Shown: one piece after another, positions 32,631-40,029 of the stretch
Numbering within the stretch: the first letter of the stretch is position 1
Layout of the letters: each line of letters opens with the position of its first letter
Assembly: GCA_019637815.1 (NCBI GenBank)
Contig: JAHBUZ010000001.1
Coordinates: forward strand, 215,865 to 271,210
DNA length: 55,346 bases
Origin: Chloroflexota bacterium
Lineage (GTDB): Bacteria > Chloroflexota > Limnocylindria > Limnocylindrales > CSP1-4
Reading direction: 5' to 3'
Translations under genes and position numbers: made by a program
Notes under the pieces: model-generated
Databases searched by the model: none
What the model was told of the DNA's origin: nothing
The model's input: the letters and a program-made list of their open reading frames with translations, nothing else

Positions 32631-33745
32631 CGGAGCGAGCCACCATCGCCGGCCGGCTGGTGCTCGATGAGCGCATCGAACCCGGCCGGCTGGTCATCGA
32701 GGGCGACCGGATCGTGGGCGTCGAGCCGGACGATGCCGCGGTCGCCGGGCCCTGGGTGAGCCCGGGCTTCGTGGACCTCCATGTCCACGGCTGGGGTGGC
32801 CACGATGCGATGGGGGGCGCGGACGCCCTGACGGGCATGAGCCGGACCCTGGCGCAGCGCGGCGTGACCTCGTTCCTGCCCACGGGTGTCACGTCCCCCT
32901 GGGCGGACATCGTGCGATTCGCCGAGACGGCACGCGCATGGATGGTGACACCGCCCGCGGATGGGTCGCAGCCGCTCGGCTTCAACATCGAGGGGCCGTT
33001 CATCTCCCAGGAGAAGCGTGGCGCCCATGAGCCGTCGCTGGTGCGGAGCACCGTGGATGTGCCGCTGGACGCCCTGGAGCCGCTCGTGGACGGGCTGCGC
33101 ATCATGACCGTGGCACCGGAGATCCCGGGTGGTCTGGAGCTCATCGCCTGGCTCGCCGAGCGCGGCGTGGCGGTCTCCATCGGCCACTCGGCGTCCACGC
33201 TCGAGCAGGCGCTCGCCGGCTACGCCGCGGGTGGGCGCACCACGACGCACCTGTTCAACGGGATGTCCGGTGTGGATCACCGTTCGCCCGGCCTCGCCGT
33301 GGCCGCTCTCACGCTCGACGCGGCGTACGTGGAGCTCATCGCCGATGGGCATCACGTCCATCCGGCGCTCTGGCCCATCATCGGGCGGACCAAGCCCGCC
33401 GGCCGCTGGATGGTCGTGAGTGATGCCCTCTCGTTGTCCGGGACCGGGCCCGGCCACACGACCGTGGGTGCCACCCGCGTCGAGGTGCTCGAGGACCGGG
33501 CGGTCGTCGCGGGCACGAGCACGCTGGCAGGGTCGGTCGTGGCCCTCGACGGGATGGTCCGGAACCTCGTCCTCGCGGGCATCCCGATGGTGGATGCGGT
33601 CCGGGCCGCGAGCCGGTCTCCGCTCGATCTCCTCGGTGTCACCGACCGCGGCCGCCTGGAGCCCGGTCAGCGGGCCGACGTCGTGACCCTCGATGACGAC
33701 CTGCGGGTGACCGGCGTGCGGGTCGGCGGGCTCGCGGTCGCCTGA
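32627..33745 (+). CDS. nagA: N-acetylglucosamine-6-phosphate deacetylase
   Basis: A 372-residue amidohydrolase-fold enzyme that removes acetate from GlcNAc-6-phosphate. It has the metal motif FVDLHVHGWGG, the Glu ligand in FNIEGPFISQEKRGAHE, the His ligands in SIGHSAST and THLFNGMSG, DGHHVHP, and the catalytic Asp in VVSDALSLSGTGPG. The length suits NagA. It ends the operon. With NagB (20048) it would turn GlcNAc-6-P into fructose-6-P, so nagA and nagB lie at opposite ends of the cluster, separated by the regulator and the importer. Confidence 0.87.
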   Translation: MTERATIAGRLVLDERIEPGRLVIEGDRIVGVEPDDAAVAGPWVSPGFVDLHVHGWGGHDAMGGADALTGMSRTLAQRGVTSFLPTGVTSPWADIVRFAETARAWMVTPPADGSQPLGFNIEGPFISQEKRGAHEPSLVRSTVDVPLDALEPLVDGLRIMTVAPEIPGGLELIAWLAERGVAVSIGHSASTLEQALAGYAAGGRTTTHLFNGMSGVDHRSPGLAVAALTLDAAYVELIADGHHVHPALWPIIGRTKPAGRWMVVSDALSLSGTGPGHTTVGATRVEVLEDRAVVAGTSTLAGSVVALDGMVRNLVLAGIPMVDAVRAASRSPLDLLGVTDRGRLEPGQRADVVTLDDDLRVTGVRVGGLAVA

Positions 33746-33788
33746 CCCGGGCCGACCGTCGCGCCGACGCTGGGCACGTCCTCCGTGA

Positions 33789-33810
33789 CCGGGCGCTCGA
33801 CCGGCGCCGG
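33789..33810. terminator. Bulged GC hairpin between converging nagA and cyclophilin genes
   Basis: CCGGGCGC facing GCGCCGG forms a 7-bp stem with one bulged base in the 70-bp convergent gap. It could serve either gene. No T-tract is present. Confidence 0.4.
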
Positions 33811-33815
33811 GCGGA

Positions 33816-34958
33816 TCAGTCGGCGGCGAGTGCCAGCAGCAGCTCGTCCCGGGCCGCCACATCGGCCGTCCGGATGAGCCAGACGATGTCGCCCGTGACG
33901 AGACCCGTGATGGGGACGTCCAGCGCCAGCCCGGTGACGCTGTATGCATCACGGCCGGCGACGGTGGTCGGTGTGGCGGTGAGCGTCGTCGTGCCGGTCA
34001 CGATGTGCGCCAGGTCGACCACGGCGTCTGCCAGCACGCCGCCGGGCAGACGGAACCCCGTCACATCGAGGAGCTCACCCGATGTCAGGTTGGCGCCCGC
34101 CACGACCAGCGACAGCTCCTCGAGCGTCGCGCCGCGTGTCTCCGCGAGCTCCCGGAGCTCGACCAGGAGCGGGTCGTCCGCACCGAACTCCGAGACCAGC
34201 CCCCATCCGCTGACCGAGACCGTCCGGAGCGTGACACCGCCCACCGTGACCGGGACACGTGCTGCGAGCTCGGGGTCATCCGGGCGCGGGGTGGGGGTCG
34301 GCGCGACCTCCACGGGCATGGTCGCCGTCTCCATGGCGGTGCTGACGATACGCACCGGATCGACCGGTGAGTCCCCGCCCGGTGCGTTCGGTCGGCTCGC
34401 CACGGCGTCGACCACGTCCATGCCCTCGAGCACCCGACCGATGATGGCGTAGGTGCGGACCGCATCGAGCGGGACCCGGGCGTCGTCATCGAGGACGATG
34501 AAGAACTGGCTGCCCTGTGAGTCGGGACCCGGCGGCCGCGCCATGGCCACGATGCCCCGGCCATAGGTGCCCACGATCGGTTCGTCCCTGATGGTGTAGC
34601 CGGGGTTGCCGGTGCCGGTCCCGTCCGGGCTGCCGCCCTGGATGACGAAGCCGGGCACCACGCGATGGAAGGGCGTCCCGTCGTAGTAGCCGGACGCCGC
34701 CAGGGCGACGAAGTTGGCAGCCGCCACGGGCGACGACTCCGTGTACACGCCGATGAGGATGTCCCCGAGATCGGTCGTGAAGCGGATCGCCGTGCCATCC
34801 CCGGCGGGGACCGCCGGCGGCGATGCGAGCGGCGTTGCTGCCGGCGGGCCGGTGGGCACGCTCGGGCGATCCTGGGCCATCGATGGTCCTGCCACCACCA
34901 CGAGGAGCAGTGCCAACCAGCCGATGAGCGCCGCGCGGGACGCGCCTCCGGACCGCAT
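33816..34958 (-). CDS. Secreted cyclophilin-type peptidyl-prolyl isomerase with C-terminal extra domain
   Basis: A 380-residue exported protein. The signal peptide (about 1-30) ends VAGPSMAQ. After a Pro/Ala/Thr linker comes a cyclophilin domain (about 50-215): GDILIGVYTESSPVAAANFVALAASG, PFHRVVPGFVIQGG and SQGSQFFIVLDDD, with the catalytic Arg and Phe/His set. The last 150 residues form a separate beta-rich domain of unknown type, with ATPTTVAGRDAYSVTG in it. It should assist folding of secreted proteins. ATG 34958 overlaps the PIG-L stop by one base, so the two are co-translated. Confidence 0.83.
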   Translation of the reverse strand: MRSGGASRAALIGWLALLLVVVAGPSMAQDRPSVPTGPPAATPLASPPAVPAGDGTAIRFTTDLGDILIGVYTESSPVAAANFVALAASGYYDGTPFHRVVPGFVIQGGSPDGTGTGNPGYTIRDEPIVGTYGRGIVAMARPPGPDSQGSQFFIVLDDDARVPLDAVRTYAIIGRVLEGMDVVDAVASRPNAPGGDSPVDPVRIVSTAMETATMPVEVAPTPTPRPDDPELAARVPVTVGGVTLRTVSVSGWGLVSEFGADDPLLVELRELAETRGATLEELSLVVAGANLTSGELLDVTGFRLPGGVLADAVVDLAHIVTGTTTLTATPTTVAGRDAYSVTGLALDVPITGLVTGDIVWLIRTADVAARDELLLALAAD

Positions 34959-36019
34959 CAGGAGCGCTCGAGGCTCCAGTATCGCTCGGCGCTGCCGGTG
35001 CCCACGCCTCCTGCGAGCGCCACGCGGCGGGCGTGTCCGGCGATGTCGTCGTGCATGCCCTGCTCCGAGTGGAACAGGCTGGGCACCTGGCTGGCGTACA
35101 CCGCGACCCCGGCTGCCTTCCGGTCCAGCACATCGCTGATGTCCGCATAGCGTGCCGCCAGCGTGAGCCCGTCCGGCAGGTCCTGGAGCGCCGCGGGCAG
35201 GTCGGACTGGCCGTGGAAGTCGTCCCACCAGGCGTACGGGAAGTCCTCGTAGAAGCTGAGACGACCCGCCAGCGATTGTGCCGGCATCACCCAGCTGCGT
35301 GGATCCTCCGCGATGGCGAGCGCGGCCTCACGACACAGCACATGGTCCACGTGCCCGCCGATACCGAGCGGTGCATAGACCCGCTGTGGCTCCAGCCGCA
35401 GGATCTCACGGCGCAGCAGGTCGATCGGGGCGAGGTCGTCGTCCCGCGGTCCTCCCAGCAGCTGGTCGTCACCCTCGTAGCCGCGATGGATCGCGTCCGG
35501 CAGGCCGAGGTCCACGAGCGAGACCTCCATGAACCAGGCGTAGCGCTCGTCCTCCAGGCGTCGCATCGTGGCGACATTCGCGCCCGACACATCGGTGCGC
35601 ACGAGGGTGCCCTGGACGGGCACGTCATCGGCGATCGGTCGCTCGGCCGTGGCGAGGTTGGTGACGTTGGCGCTGCGGGTCCACGCCGCTCGCTGCCAGA
35701 ACTGGCGGGCCTGGGTGTTGGCGCGCTCCTGGGTCGCCGCGAGGCGGGCAGGGTCCGCCTGCCACGCGGGCACGACCTCCTCGGGATGCTCCGGCAGCAG
35801 GTTGCCCCGGTCGAACGCCTCGGTCAGCGGCCACATGGTCTTGTTGCCGAAGCCCAGCGCGGTCCGCTGATGGTCCGTGACGTCCGGGTGTGCCTCGGCG
35901 CCACCCGAGAACACGGTCACGATGGTCACGGCCTGACCGAGCTCGCGCAGGCTCGCGATGAGACCGCCGCACGAGAGCGCGACGTCGTCCGGATGGGGCG
36001 CGATGAAGACGTGTGTCAT
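34958..36019 (-). CDS. PIG-L/LmbE-family de-N-acetylase
   Basis: A 353-residue enzyme of the GlcNAc-PI de-N-acetylase family, zinc hydrolases that deacetylate GlcNAc-containing conjugates or related amides. It has the N-terminal zinc motif FIAPHPDDVALSCGGLI and the third ligand in GGHVDHVLCREAALAIAED. AVTIVTVFSGGAEA is typical of the fold. Substrates range from GlcNAc-inositol conjugates to antibiotic precursors, so specificity is open. ATG 36019 has TATCCT 9 nt upstream, supporting a leaderless start; the longer in-frame extension is Arg/Pro-rich and looks spurious. Confidence 0.83.
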   Translation of the reverse strand: MTHVFIAPHPDDVALSCGGLIASLRELGQAVTIVTVFSGGAEAHPDVTDHQRTALGFGNKTMWPLTEAFDRGNLLPEHPEEVVPAWQADPARLAATQERANTQARQFWQRAAWTRSANVTNLATAERPIADDVPVQGTLVRTDVSGANVATMRRLEDERYAWFMEVSLVDLGLPDAIHRGYEGDDQLLGGPRDDDLAPIDLLRREILRLEPQRVYAPLGIGGHVDHVLCREAALAIAEDPRSWVMPAQSLAGRLSFYEDFPYAWWDDFHGQSDLPAALQDLPDGLTLAARYADISDVLDRKAAGVAVYASQVPSLFHSEQGMHDDIAGHARRVALAGGVGTGSAERYWSLERS

Positions 36020-36028
36020 GCGCAGCCG

Positions 36029-36056
36029 AGGATAGCATCGGCCGAGGGTCCGGCCG
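36029..36056 (-). promoter_or_regulatory. Hairpin followed at once by a leaderless -10 (TATCCT)
   Basis: On the minus strand CGGCCG (36051-36056), loop and CGGCCG (36039-36044) form a 6-bp stem just after the stop of the gene at 36063, a likely terminator. TATCCT at 36034-36029 follows and lies 9 nt before ATG 36019, the promoter of the PIG-L gene. Confidence 0.5.
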
Positions 36057-36062
36057 GGCGCC

Positions 36063-37067
36063 TCACTGCGGGATGCACGTGGGCAGCGGCAGCCCGCTGG
36101 CGATCGGGCTGGGTGACGGTGAGCCTGCGGGCGACGGGCTAGCCGCCGGTGACGTCGCGGGCGATGCGCTGGCACCGGCGATCGGCGTCGGGCAGGGGAT
36201 GGCCGTGGGCGGCGCCACCGATGCGACCACGCTGGGCACCGGGACCGGCGTGACGACCGGGCTCGGTGGGGGTGGCGGGATGACCGGGCTGGCGGTCGCT
36301 GCCGGGGAGGCGGTCACGACCGGGCTGGGTGTCACGGCCGCGCTGGGCGAGGGTGCCGTGGTCACGACCGGGCTTGGGGCGATCGATGGTCCGCTGGTGG
36401 GCGCGCTCGAGGGCGCCTCGCTCGGCACCGCGGATGCCACGGCCGATGGCGCCGCGGACGGTGATGCGGATGCGACGACCGAGGGCTCCGCCGATGGCGC
36501 TGCGGACGGCGATGCGGATGCGACGACCGAGGGCTCCGCCGACGGCGATGCGGACGCGACGGCCGAAGGATCCGCGGAGGGCTCCACCGACGGCGAGGCG
36601 CTCGCGGCGGGCGGCTCCGTCTCGAACGGCTCCGTCTCGAACGGCTCCTCGGTCGGCCCGGGGATCAGCAGGCCATTCGAGCCGAACAGGGCGGCCCAGG
36701 CGAAGATCGCGACGAACACGCCGACCATGATCCCGATCCACCACTTGGAGGCCCGGTCATCGATGCGCGGCGTCCCGTCCGGGAGACCGCTGCGCGTGGT
36801 CCCGCCACTGCTCGTGGGGCGTGGGCGACCGGCTGCGGCGACGGGCGCCGTCTCGGGCGGGGTCACGGCGTCCTCGCCGGCGACCGACCCGGTCAGGTCG
36901 TCCACGACCTCGGTGGCATCGTCGATCGCCTCGTCCGTCGCTGTCGCGAGGGTATCGGCGGCGTCGTCCAGGGTCATCTCGTCCGCGGTGTCGGGTGCTG
37001 GCACGTCCGCCAGGTCCTCGGGCTCGGGCCCGATCCCCTCCGGATCCCTGCCCGGGTCGCTGGTCAC
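36063..37067 (-). CDS. Single-pass membrane protein with long Pro/Ser/Ala/Val repeat tail
   Basis: A 334-residue protein of unknown function. An acidic N-terminus (about 1-60, Asp/Glu/Thr-rich) is followed by one membrane helix at about 108-130 (WWIGIMVGVFVAIFAWAALFG). The tail of about 190 residues is almost wholly Pro, Ser, Ala, Val and Thr, with units such as AEPSVVASASPSA and a repeated EPFET, and Cys only near the end (IPCPTP and PTCIPQ). The tail is probably extracellular, possibly glycosylated, and may span the wall. The GTG start at 37067 has GGAGGTG 7 nt upstream, overlapping the end of the preceding gene. Confidence 0.7.
   Translation of the reverse strand: MTSDPGRDPEGIGPEPEDLADVPAPDTADEMTLDDAADTLATATDEAIDDATEVVDDLTGSVAGEDAVTPPETAPVAAAGRPRPTSSGGTTRSGLPDGTPRIDDRASKWWIGIMVGVFVAIFAWAALFGSNGLLIPGPTEEPFETEPFETEPPAASASPSVEPSADPSAVASASPSAEPSVVASASPSAAPSAEPSVVASASPSAAPSAVASAVPSEAPSSAPTSGPSIAPSPVVTTAPSPSAAVTPSPVVTASPAATASPVIPPPPPSPVVTPVPVPSVVASVAPPTAIPCPTPIAGASASPATSPAASPSPAGSPSPSPIASGLPLPTCIPQ
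36463..36647 (+). repeat. In-frame tandem repeats in the Pro/Ser/Ala-rich gene
   Basis: A 48-bp unit (16 codons) starting at 36463 recurs at 36511, and a shorter related copy starts at 36547. A 15-bp unit (GGCTCCGTCTCGAAC) is repeated at 36612-36641. Both keep the reading frame of the gene on the minus strand, so repeat number may vary between strains. Confidence 0.7.
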
Positions 37068-37071
37068 TGCT

Positions 37072-37455
37072 TCACCTCCACAACATCGCGAGTCGCGCGG
37101 CCTGTGACAGCCAGCCCGCCATGCGCATGAACCCGTCCACCGGTCCGCTCGTGAGCGATCCGAGCGAGGAACGTGTCGCCCGGAGATCGTCGGTCATCGT
37201 CCGCAGGCTCGTGTCCATCTCCCTCGATCGTTCCCGCAGCCGGACGAGGTCCGCCTCCGCCCGGACCAGTCGGCCACGCGCGAGCGTCGCCTGGCGCCGC
37301 ACGTCAGGTATCCCTGCCGTCATCCGGTGGCTCGCCTCCTGCACCCGTCGCCGGGTCCGGTCGGCGACGCGCACCGTCAGCAGGGCACCGACGACCGCGA
37401 GGACCGCGCCGACGGCGACCAGGGCCGCCACGAAGGGGATCGATCCGGGACTCAC
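37072..37455 (-). CDS. Small membrane-anchored coiled-coil protein
   Basis: A 127-residue protein with one N-terminal helix in the membrane (about 7-30, VAALVAVGAVLAVVGALLTV), then a charged helical region (ADRTRRRVQEASHRM, ARGRLVRAEADLVRLRERSREMD), likely a coiled coil in the cytoplasm. It resembles DUF948-like small proteins only in layout. It starts at GTG 37455 with TATGCT 9 nt upstream, a leaderless arrangement with a non-ATG start. The next gene begins 4 bp past its stop, with that gene's ribosome site inside this coding end, so the pair is coupled. Confidence 0.6.
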   Translation of the reverse strand: MSPGSIPFVAALVAVGAVLAVVGALLTVRVADRTRRRVQEASHRMTAGIPDVRRQATLARGRLVRAEADLVRLRERSREMDTSLRTMTDDLRATRSSLGSLTSGPVDGFMRMAGWLSQAARLAMLWR

Positions 37456-37464
37456 CGGTCCCGG

Positions 37465-37470
37465 AGCATA
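37465..37470 (-). promoter_or_regulatory. -10 element TATGCT, leaderless GTG start
   Basis: TATGCT on the minus strand ends 9 nt before GTG 37455. It is the likely promoter for the 37455 and 37067 genes. Confidence 0.5.
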
Positions 37471-37483
37471 TCGTGCCCGACCC

Positions 37484-38881
37484 TCACGCGTCGCGCACGG
37501 CCGGCAGGAAGGCAGCCACGAGACCCGCGACGATCGCGAGGATCCCGGTCACGGCGATGAGCGACCCGGCCGGCACGAACGCCACCAGCACCGTGCATGC
37601 GCCCATGGCGAGGGCCATGCTGCCCATCACGATGCTCGAGCGGATGGCGATCACGCGCCCGAGGTATCCCTCGGGCGTGACCTCTCCGAAGATGGTCTGG
37701 GTAGGCACCACGTACACCAGGTTCGCGATGCCGATGATGCCTGCCGCCGCGAGCGTCACCGAGAAGTCCGTGGAGAGACCCAGGATGGTGACCGCGAGAC
37801 CCATCGAGATGATGCCTGCCACGACCAGTCGCCCCTTGCCCAGGCGTGCCCCGATGAGACCCACGGCGATCCCCCCGACCAGGTTGCCGATGCCGATCGC
37901 CGCCTCGATGGCCGCCCAGCTCTGGACAGGGCCCAGGAAGTGGTCACCGAACGACTGGGTCGTGTAGATGTACGTGAGCGCCACCATGGCGCCGATGCAC
38001 AGCTGGGCGACCGCGCTCACCAACGTGTTGTGGAGCAGTCGTGCGTCGTGGCGCATGACCGCCCAGCCCGACGCGAGCTCGTCGAGGAACGCCCGGATGG
38101 CGCCACCCAGCCGGGGTGCCGCCGCCCGGGCCGCGGGCGGCACGATGAGCGTCAGGATGAGGACCGCGCTCACGAGGTACGTCGCGGCGTCCACCCAGAA
38201 CGCGAGCGCCACCTGGGTGCCCGCCATGGCCACGAACAGGCCGGCGATGGGATAGCCCACGACGTCCGCGATGCTCTCGGCGGTCCACAGCGCGGAGTTC
38301 GCGGCCAGCAGGTCATCCGGTCGGACGATCCGGGGGACGACGGCCGCTCGGGCCGGTCGGAAGAACAGGCTGACGGCGGTGATGAGCACCACCATGGGAT
38401 AGACCAGCACGATGTCGATCTCGGCCACGATCGGGATGAGCAGCACCAGCACCGCGCGGATGAGGTCGCTCGCGATCATCACCCGCTTTTGGTCCCAGCG
38501 GTCGACGAACGTGCCGGCGATGGGCCCCAGGAACAGGTTGGGCAGCACGGCCAGCAGGAACACGAATCCCGTGGCGACCGGTGAGCCAGTGGTCGCGAGC
38601 ACCAGTGCCCCCAGGGCGAGCTGGTGGAGCCGGTCGCCGAACATGCTGATGGCCTGACCCAGCCAGAACGCGCTGAAGCGCACGTCGCGCAGCAGCCGCA
38701 CATAGGGGTGGGCACGGACCCGCGCGGCCCAGCCGATGGTCGGTGGCTCCCCGGGCGTGAGCGGCCCGCCCGGGTCGGGTGCCCGCAGACCCGGGCCCCG
38801 GCCACCACCGAGCATCACCGGCCGGTCGTCCACGGGTGGCTGCTCGGGATCCGGCTCGGTCGGGATGGCCCCGGACCCCAT
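37484..38881 (-). CDS. MFS transporter (MFS_3/enterobactin-exporter-like)
   Basis: A 465-residue major facilitator protein with twelve predicted helices. The N-terminal 50 residues are cytoplasmic and Gly/Pro-rich. Helix 1 starts at FSAFWLGQAISMFGDRLHQLALG, a typical opening of the MFS_3 group, and the loop after helix 2 has GTFVDRWDQKRVMIASDL, the motif A region with Asp and Arg. The second half has FGEVTPEGYLGRVIAIRSSI. Relatives export drugs or siderophores; substrate here unknown. ATG 38881 overlaps the preceding stop by one base; GTG or ATG codons up to 38890 would add three residues. Confidence 0.82.
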   Translation of the reverse strand: MGSGAIPTEPDPEQPPVDDRPVMLGGGRGPGLRAPDPGGPLTPGEPPTIGWAARVRAHPYVRLLRDVRFSAFWLGQAISMFGDRLHQLALGALVLATTGSPVATGFVFLLAVLPNLFLGPIAGTFVDRWDQKRVMIASDLIRAVLVLLIPIVAEIDIVLVYPMVVLITAVSLFFRPARAAVVPRIVRPDDLLAANSALWTAESIADVVGYPIAGLFVAMAGTQVALAFWVDAATYLVSAVLILTLIVPPAARAAAPRLGGAIRAFLDELASGWAVMRHDARLLHNTLVSAVAQLCIGAMVALTYIYTTQSFGDHFLGPVQSWAAIEAAIGIGNLVGGIAVGLIGARLGKGRLVVAGIISMGLAVTILGLSTDFSVTLAAAGIIGIANLVYVVPTQTIFGEVTPEGYLGRVIAIRSSIVMGSMALAMGACTVLVAFVPAGSLIAVTGILAIVAGLVAAFLPAVRDA

Positions 38882-40029
38882 CAGCAGCACGGCGCGTACC
38901 CCGTGAGCTCCACGTACGCCGTGCCGCCGAGCGCGACACCATCCCGCGTCGCTCGCACGTGCTGCGACCCCTCCCAGTAGATGACACCGGTGGTGGACCG
39001 GGTGTCCAGCTCCTGGTCGGCGACGGTCGGCGTCAGCTCGATGACGAGACCCTCATCGGGCAGCGTGATGCGCCAGCGGGCCGGGTACGTGGCGCCCGTC
39101 GCGGCCGACGTCCAGTGATCGAGCACCTCCACCCCGAACGCCTCCGTGGGGATCCGCCGGACATCACCGTCGGGTGTGGCGAGCGTGCCATATGCGAGCG
39201 GATAGCCACCCTCGGCATCCCGCACGAGCGATAGGGTGAGGTCCGTGCCGTCGTCCAGACCGATGGCGAACCAGTCCCAGCCACCGGCACCGACCGCGAT
39301 GAAGTCGCCCCACTGGTGATCGAACCAGGTCTGGCCGGTGACCGGCAGGACCTCGTCGCCGAGCGTGATGGTGCCGTGGGTCGGCATCCGCGTCCGGGAG
39401 TAGTAATAGGAGCCACCCGCCGGGCCGAAGTCCACGTAGCCGTCGTGGTCGTGCAGGAGCACCGGTCGATCGCCGCCAGCCACCGTGAGCGCGAGGCCGA
39501 AGCGGGTGCCGTCGGCTGCCACGCCGACCGCATCGAGGCGGTCCGTGCCACCTGCGCCCCGCATCGTCCAGGGGACGGCGGCCGGGTCCGGGACGCCGGG
39601 TGTCACATCGCCCGTGATGGCGAGGTCGAAGCCCTCCTCCGGCACGCGGTCCACGGCAGCGCCGACCTGGGCGCGCTGGTCATACAGGAACCGGCCGCCG
39701 GACTCGTCGGTGATGGCCAGGTGGGACGCCCAGGCGACCGGGAACGAGCCCCGCTCGGCGCGGAAGACGACCAGCTCGAAGCCGAAGCTGCGGCCGTCCT
39801 CGGCCACGAGGTGCCCCGTGTCGTACCACCATTCGGTCAGTCGGTCGTGTGGTCCGTCGTCGCGCGGCAGCACGACCGGACGGGGGTCGACCGGGCGGGC
39901 CGGGCTGGCGGTCGGCGTGGGCAGGACCGGCAGGCTCGGCACCGGGTTGGCGAGCATCGGTCCGGTACAGCCCGTGACGAGCAGCGCGAGGGCCACGAGG
40001 GGTGCCCGTGACCGGTGACGCCGGCTCAT
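38881..40029 (-). CDS. AttH/CrtC-like lipocalin-fold lipoprotein
   Basis: A 382-residue lipoprotein: signal peptide ending ALALLVTGC with Cys at about 21, then a Pro/Thr linker. The body has the family marks TEWWYDTGHL near its start and TWFDHQWGDF in the middle, with WDWFAIGLDDGTDLTLSLV after it, matching the AttH / hydroxyneurosporene-synthase-like family of tandem lipocalin barrels. Members are secreted or surface proteins thought to bind hydrophobic ligands. It lies between an MMPL exporter and an MFS pump with overlapping ends, so it may pass a lipid or hydrophobic product outward. ATG 40029 gives an ATGA overlap with the MMPL gene. Confidence 0.8.
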   Translation of the reverse strand: MSRRHRSRAPLVALALLVTGCTGPMLANPVPSLPVLPTPTASPARPVDPRPVVLPRDDGPHDRLTEWWYDTGHLVAEDGRSFGFELVVFRAERGSFPVAWASHLAITDESGGRFLYDQRAQVGAAVDRVPEEGFDLAITGDVTPGVPDPAAVPWTMRGAGGTDRLDAVGVAADGTRFGLALTVAGGDRPVLLHDHDGYVDFGPAGGSYYYSRTRMPTHGTITLGDEVLPVTGQTWFDHQWGDFIAVGAGGWDWFAIGLDDGTDLTLSLVRDAEGGYPLAYGTLATPDGDVRRIPTEAFGVEVLDHWTSAATGATYPARWRITLPDEGLVIELTPTVADQELDTRSTTGVIYWEGSQHVRATRDGVALGGTAYVELTGYAPCC

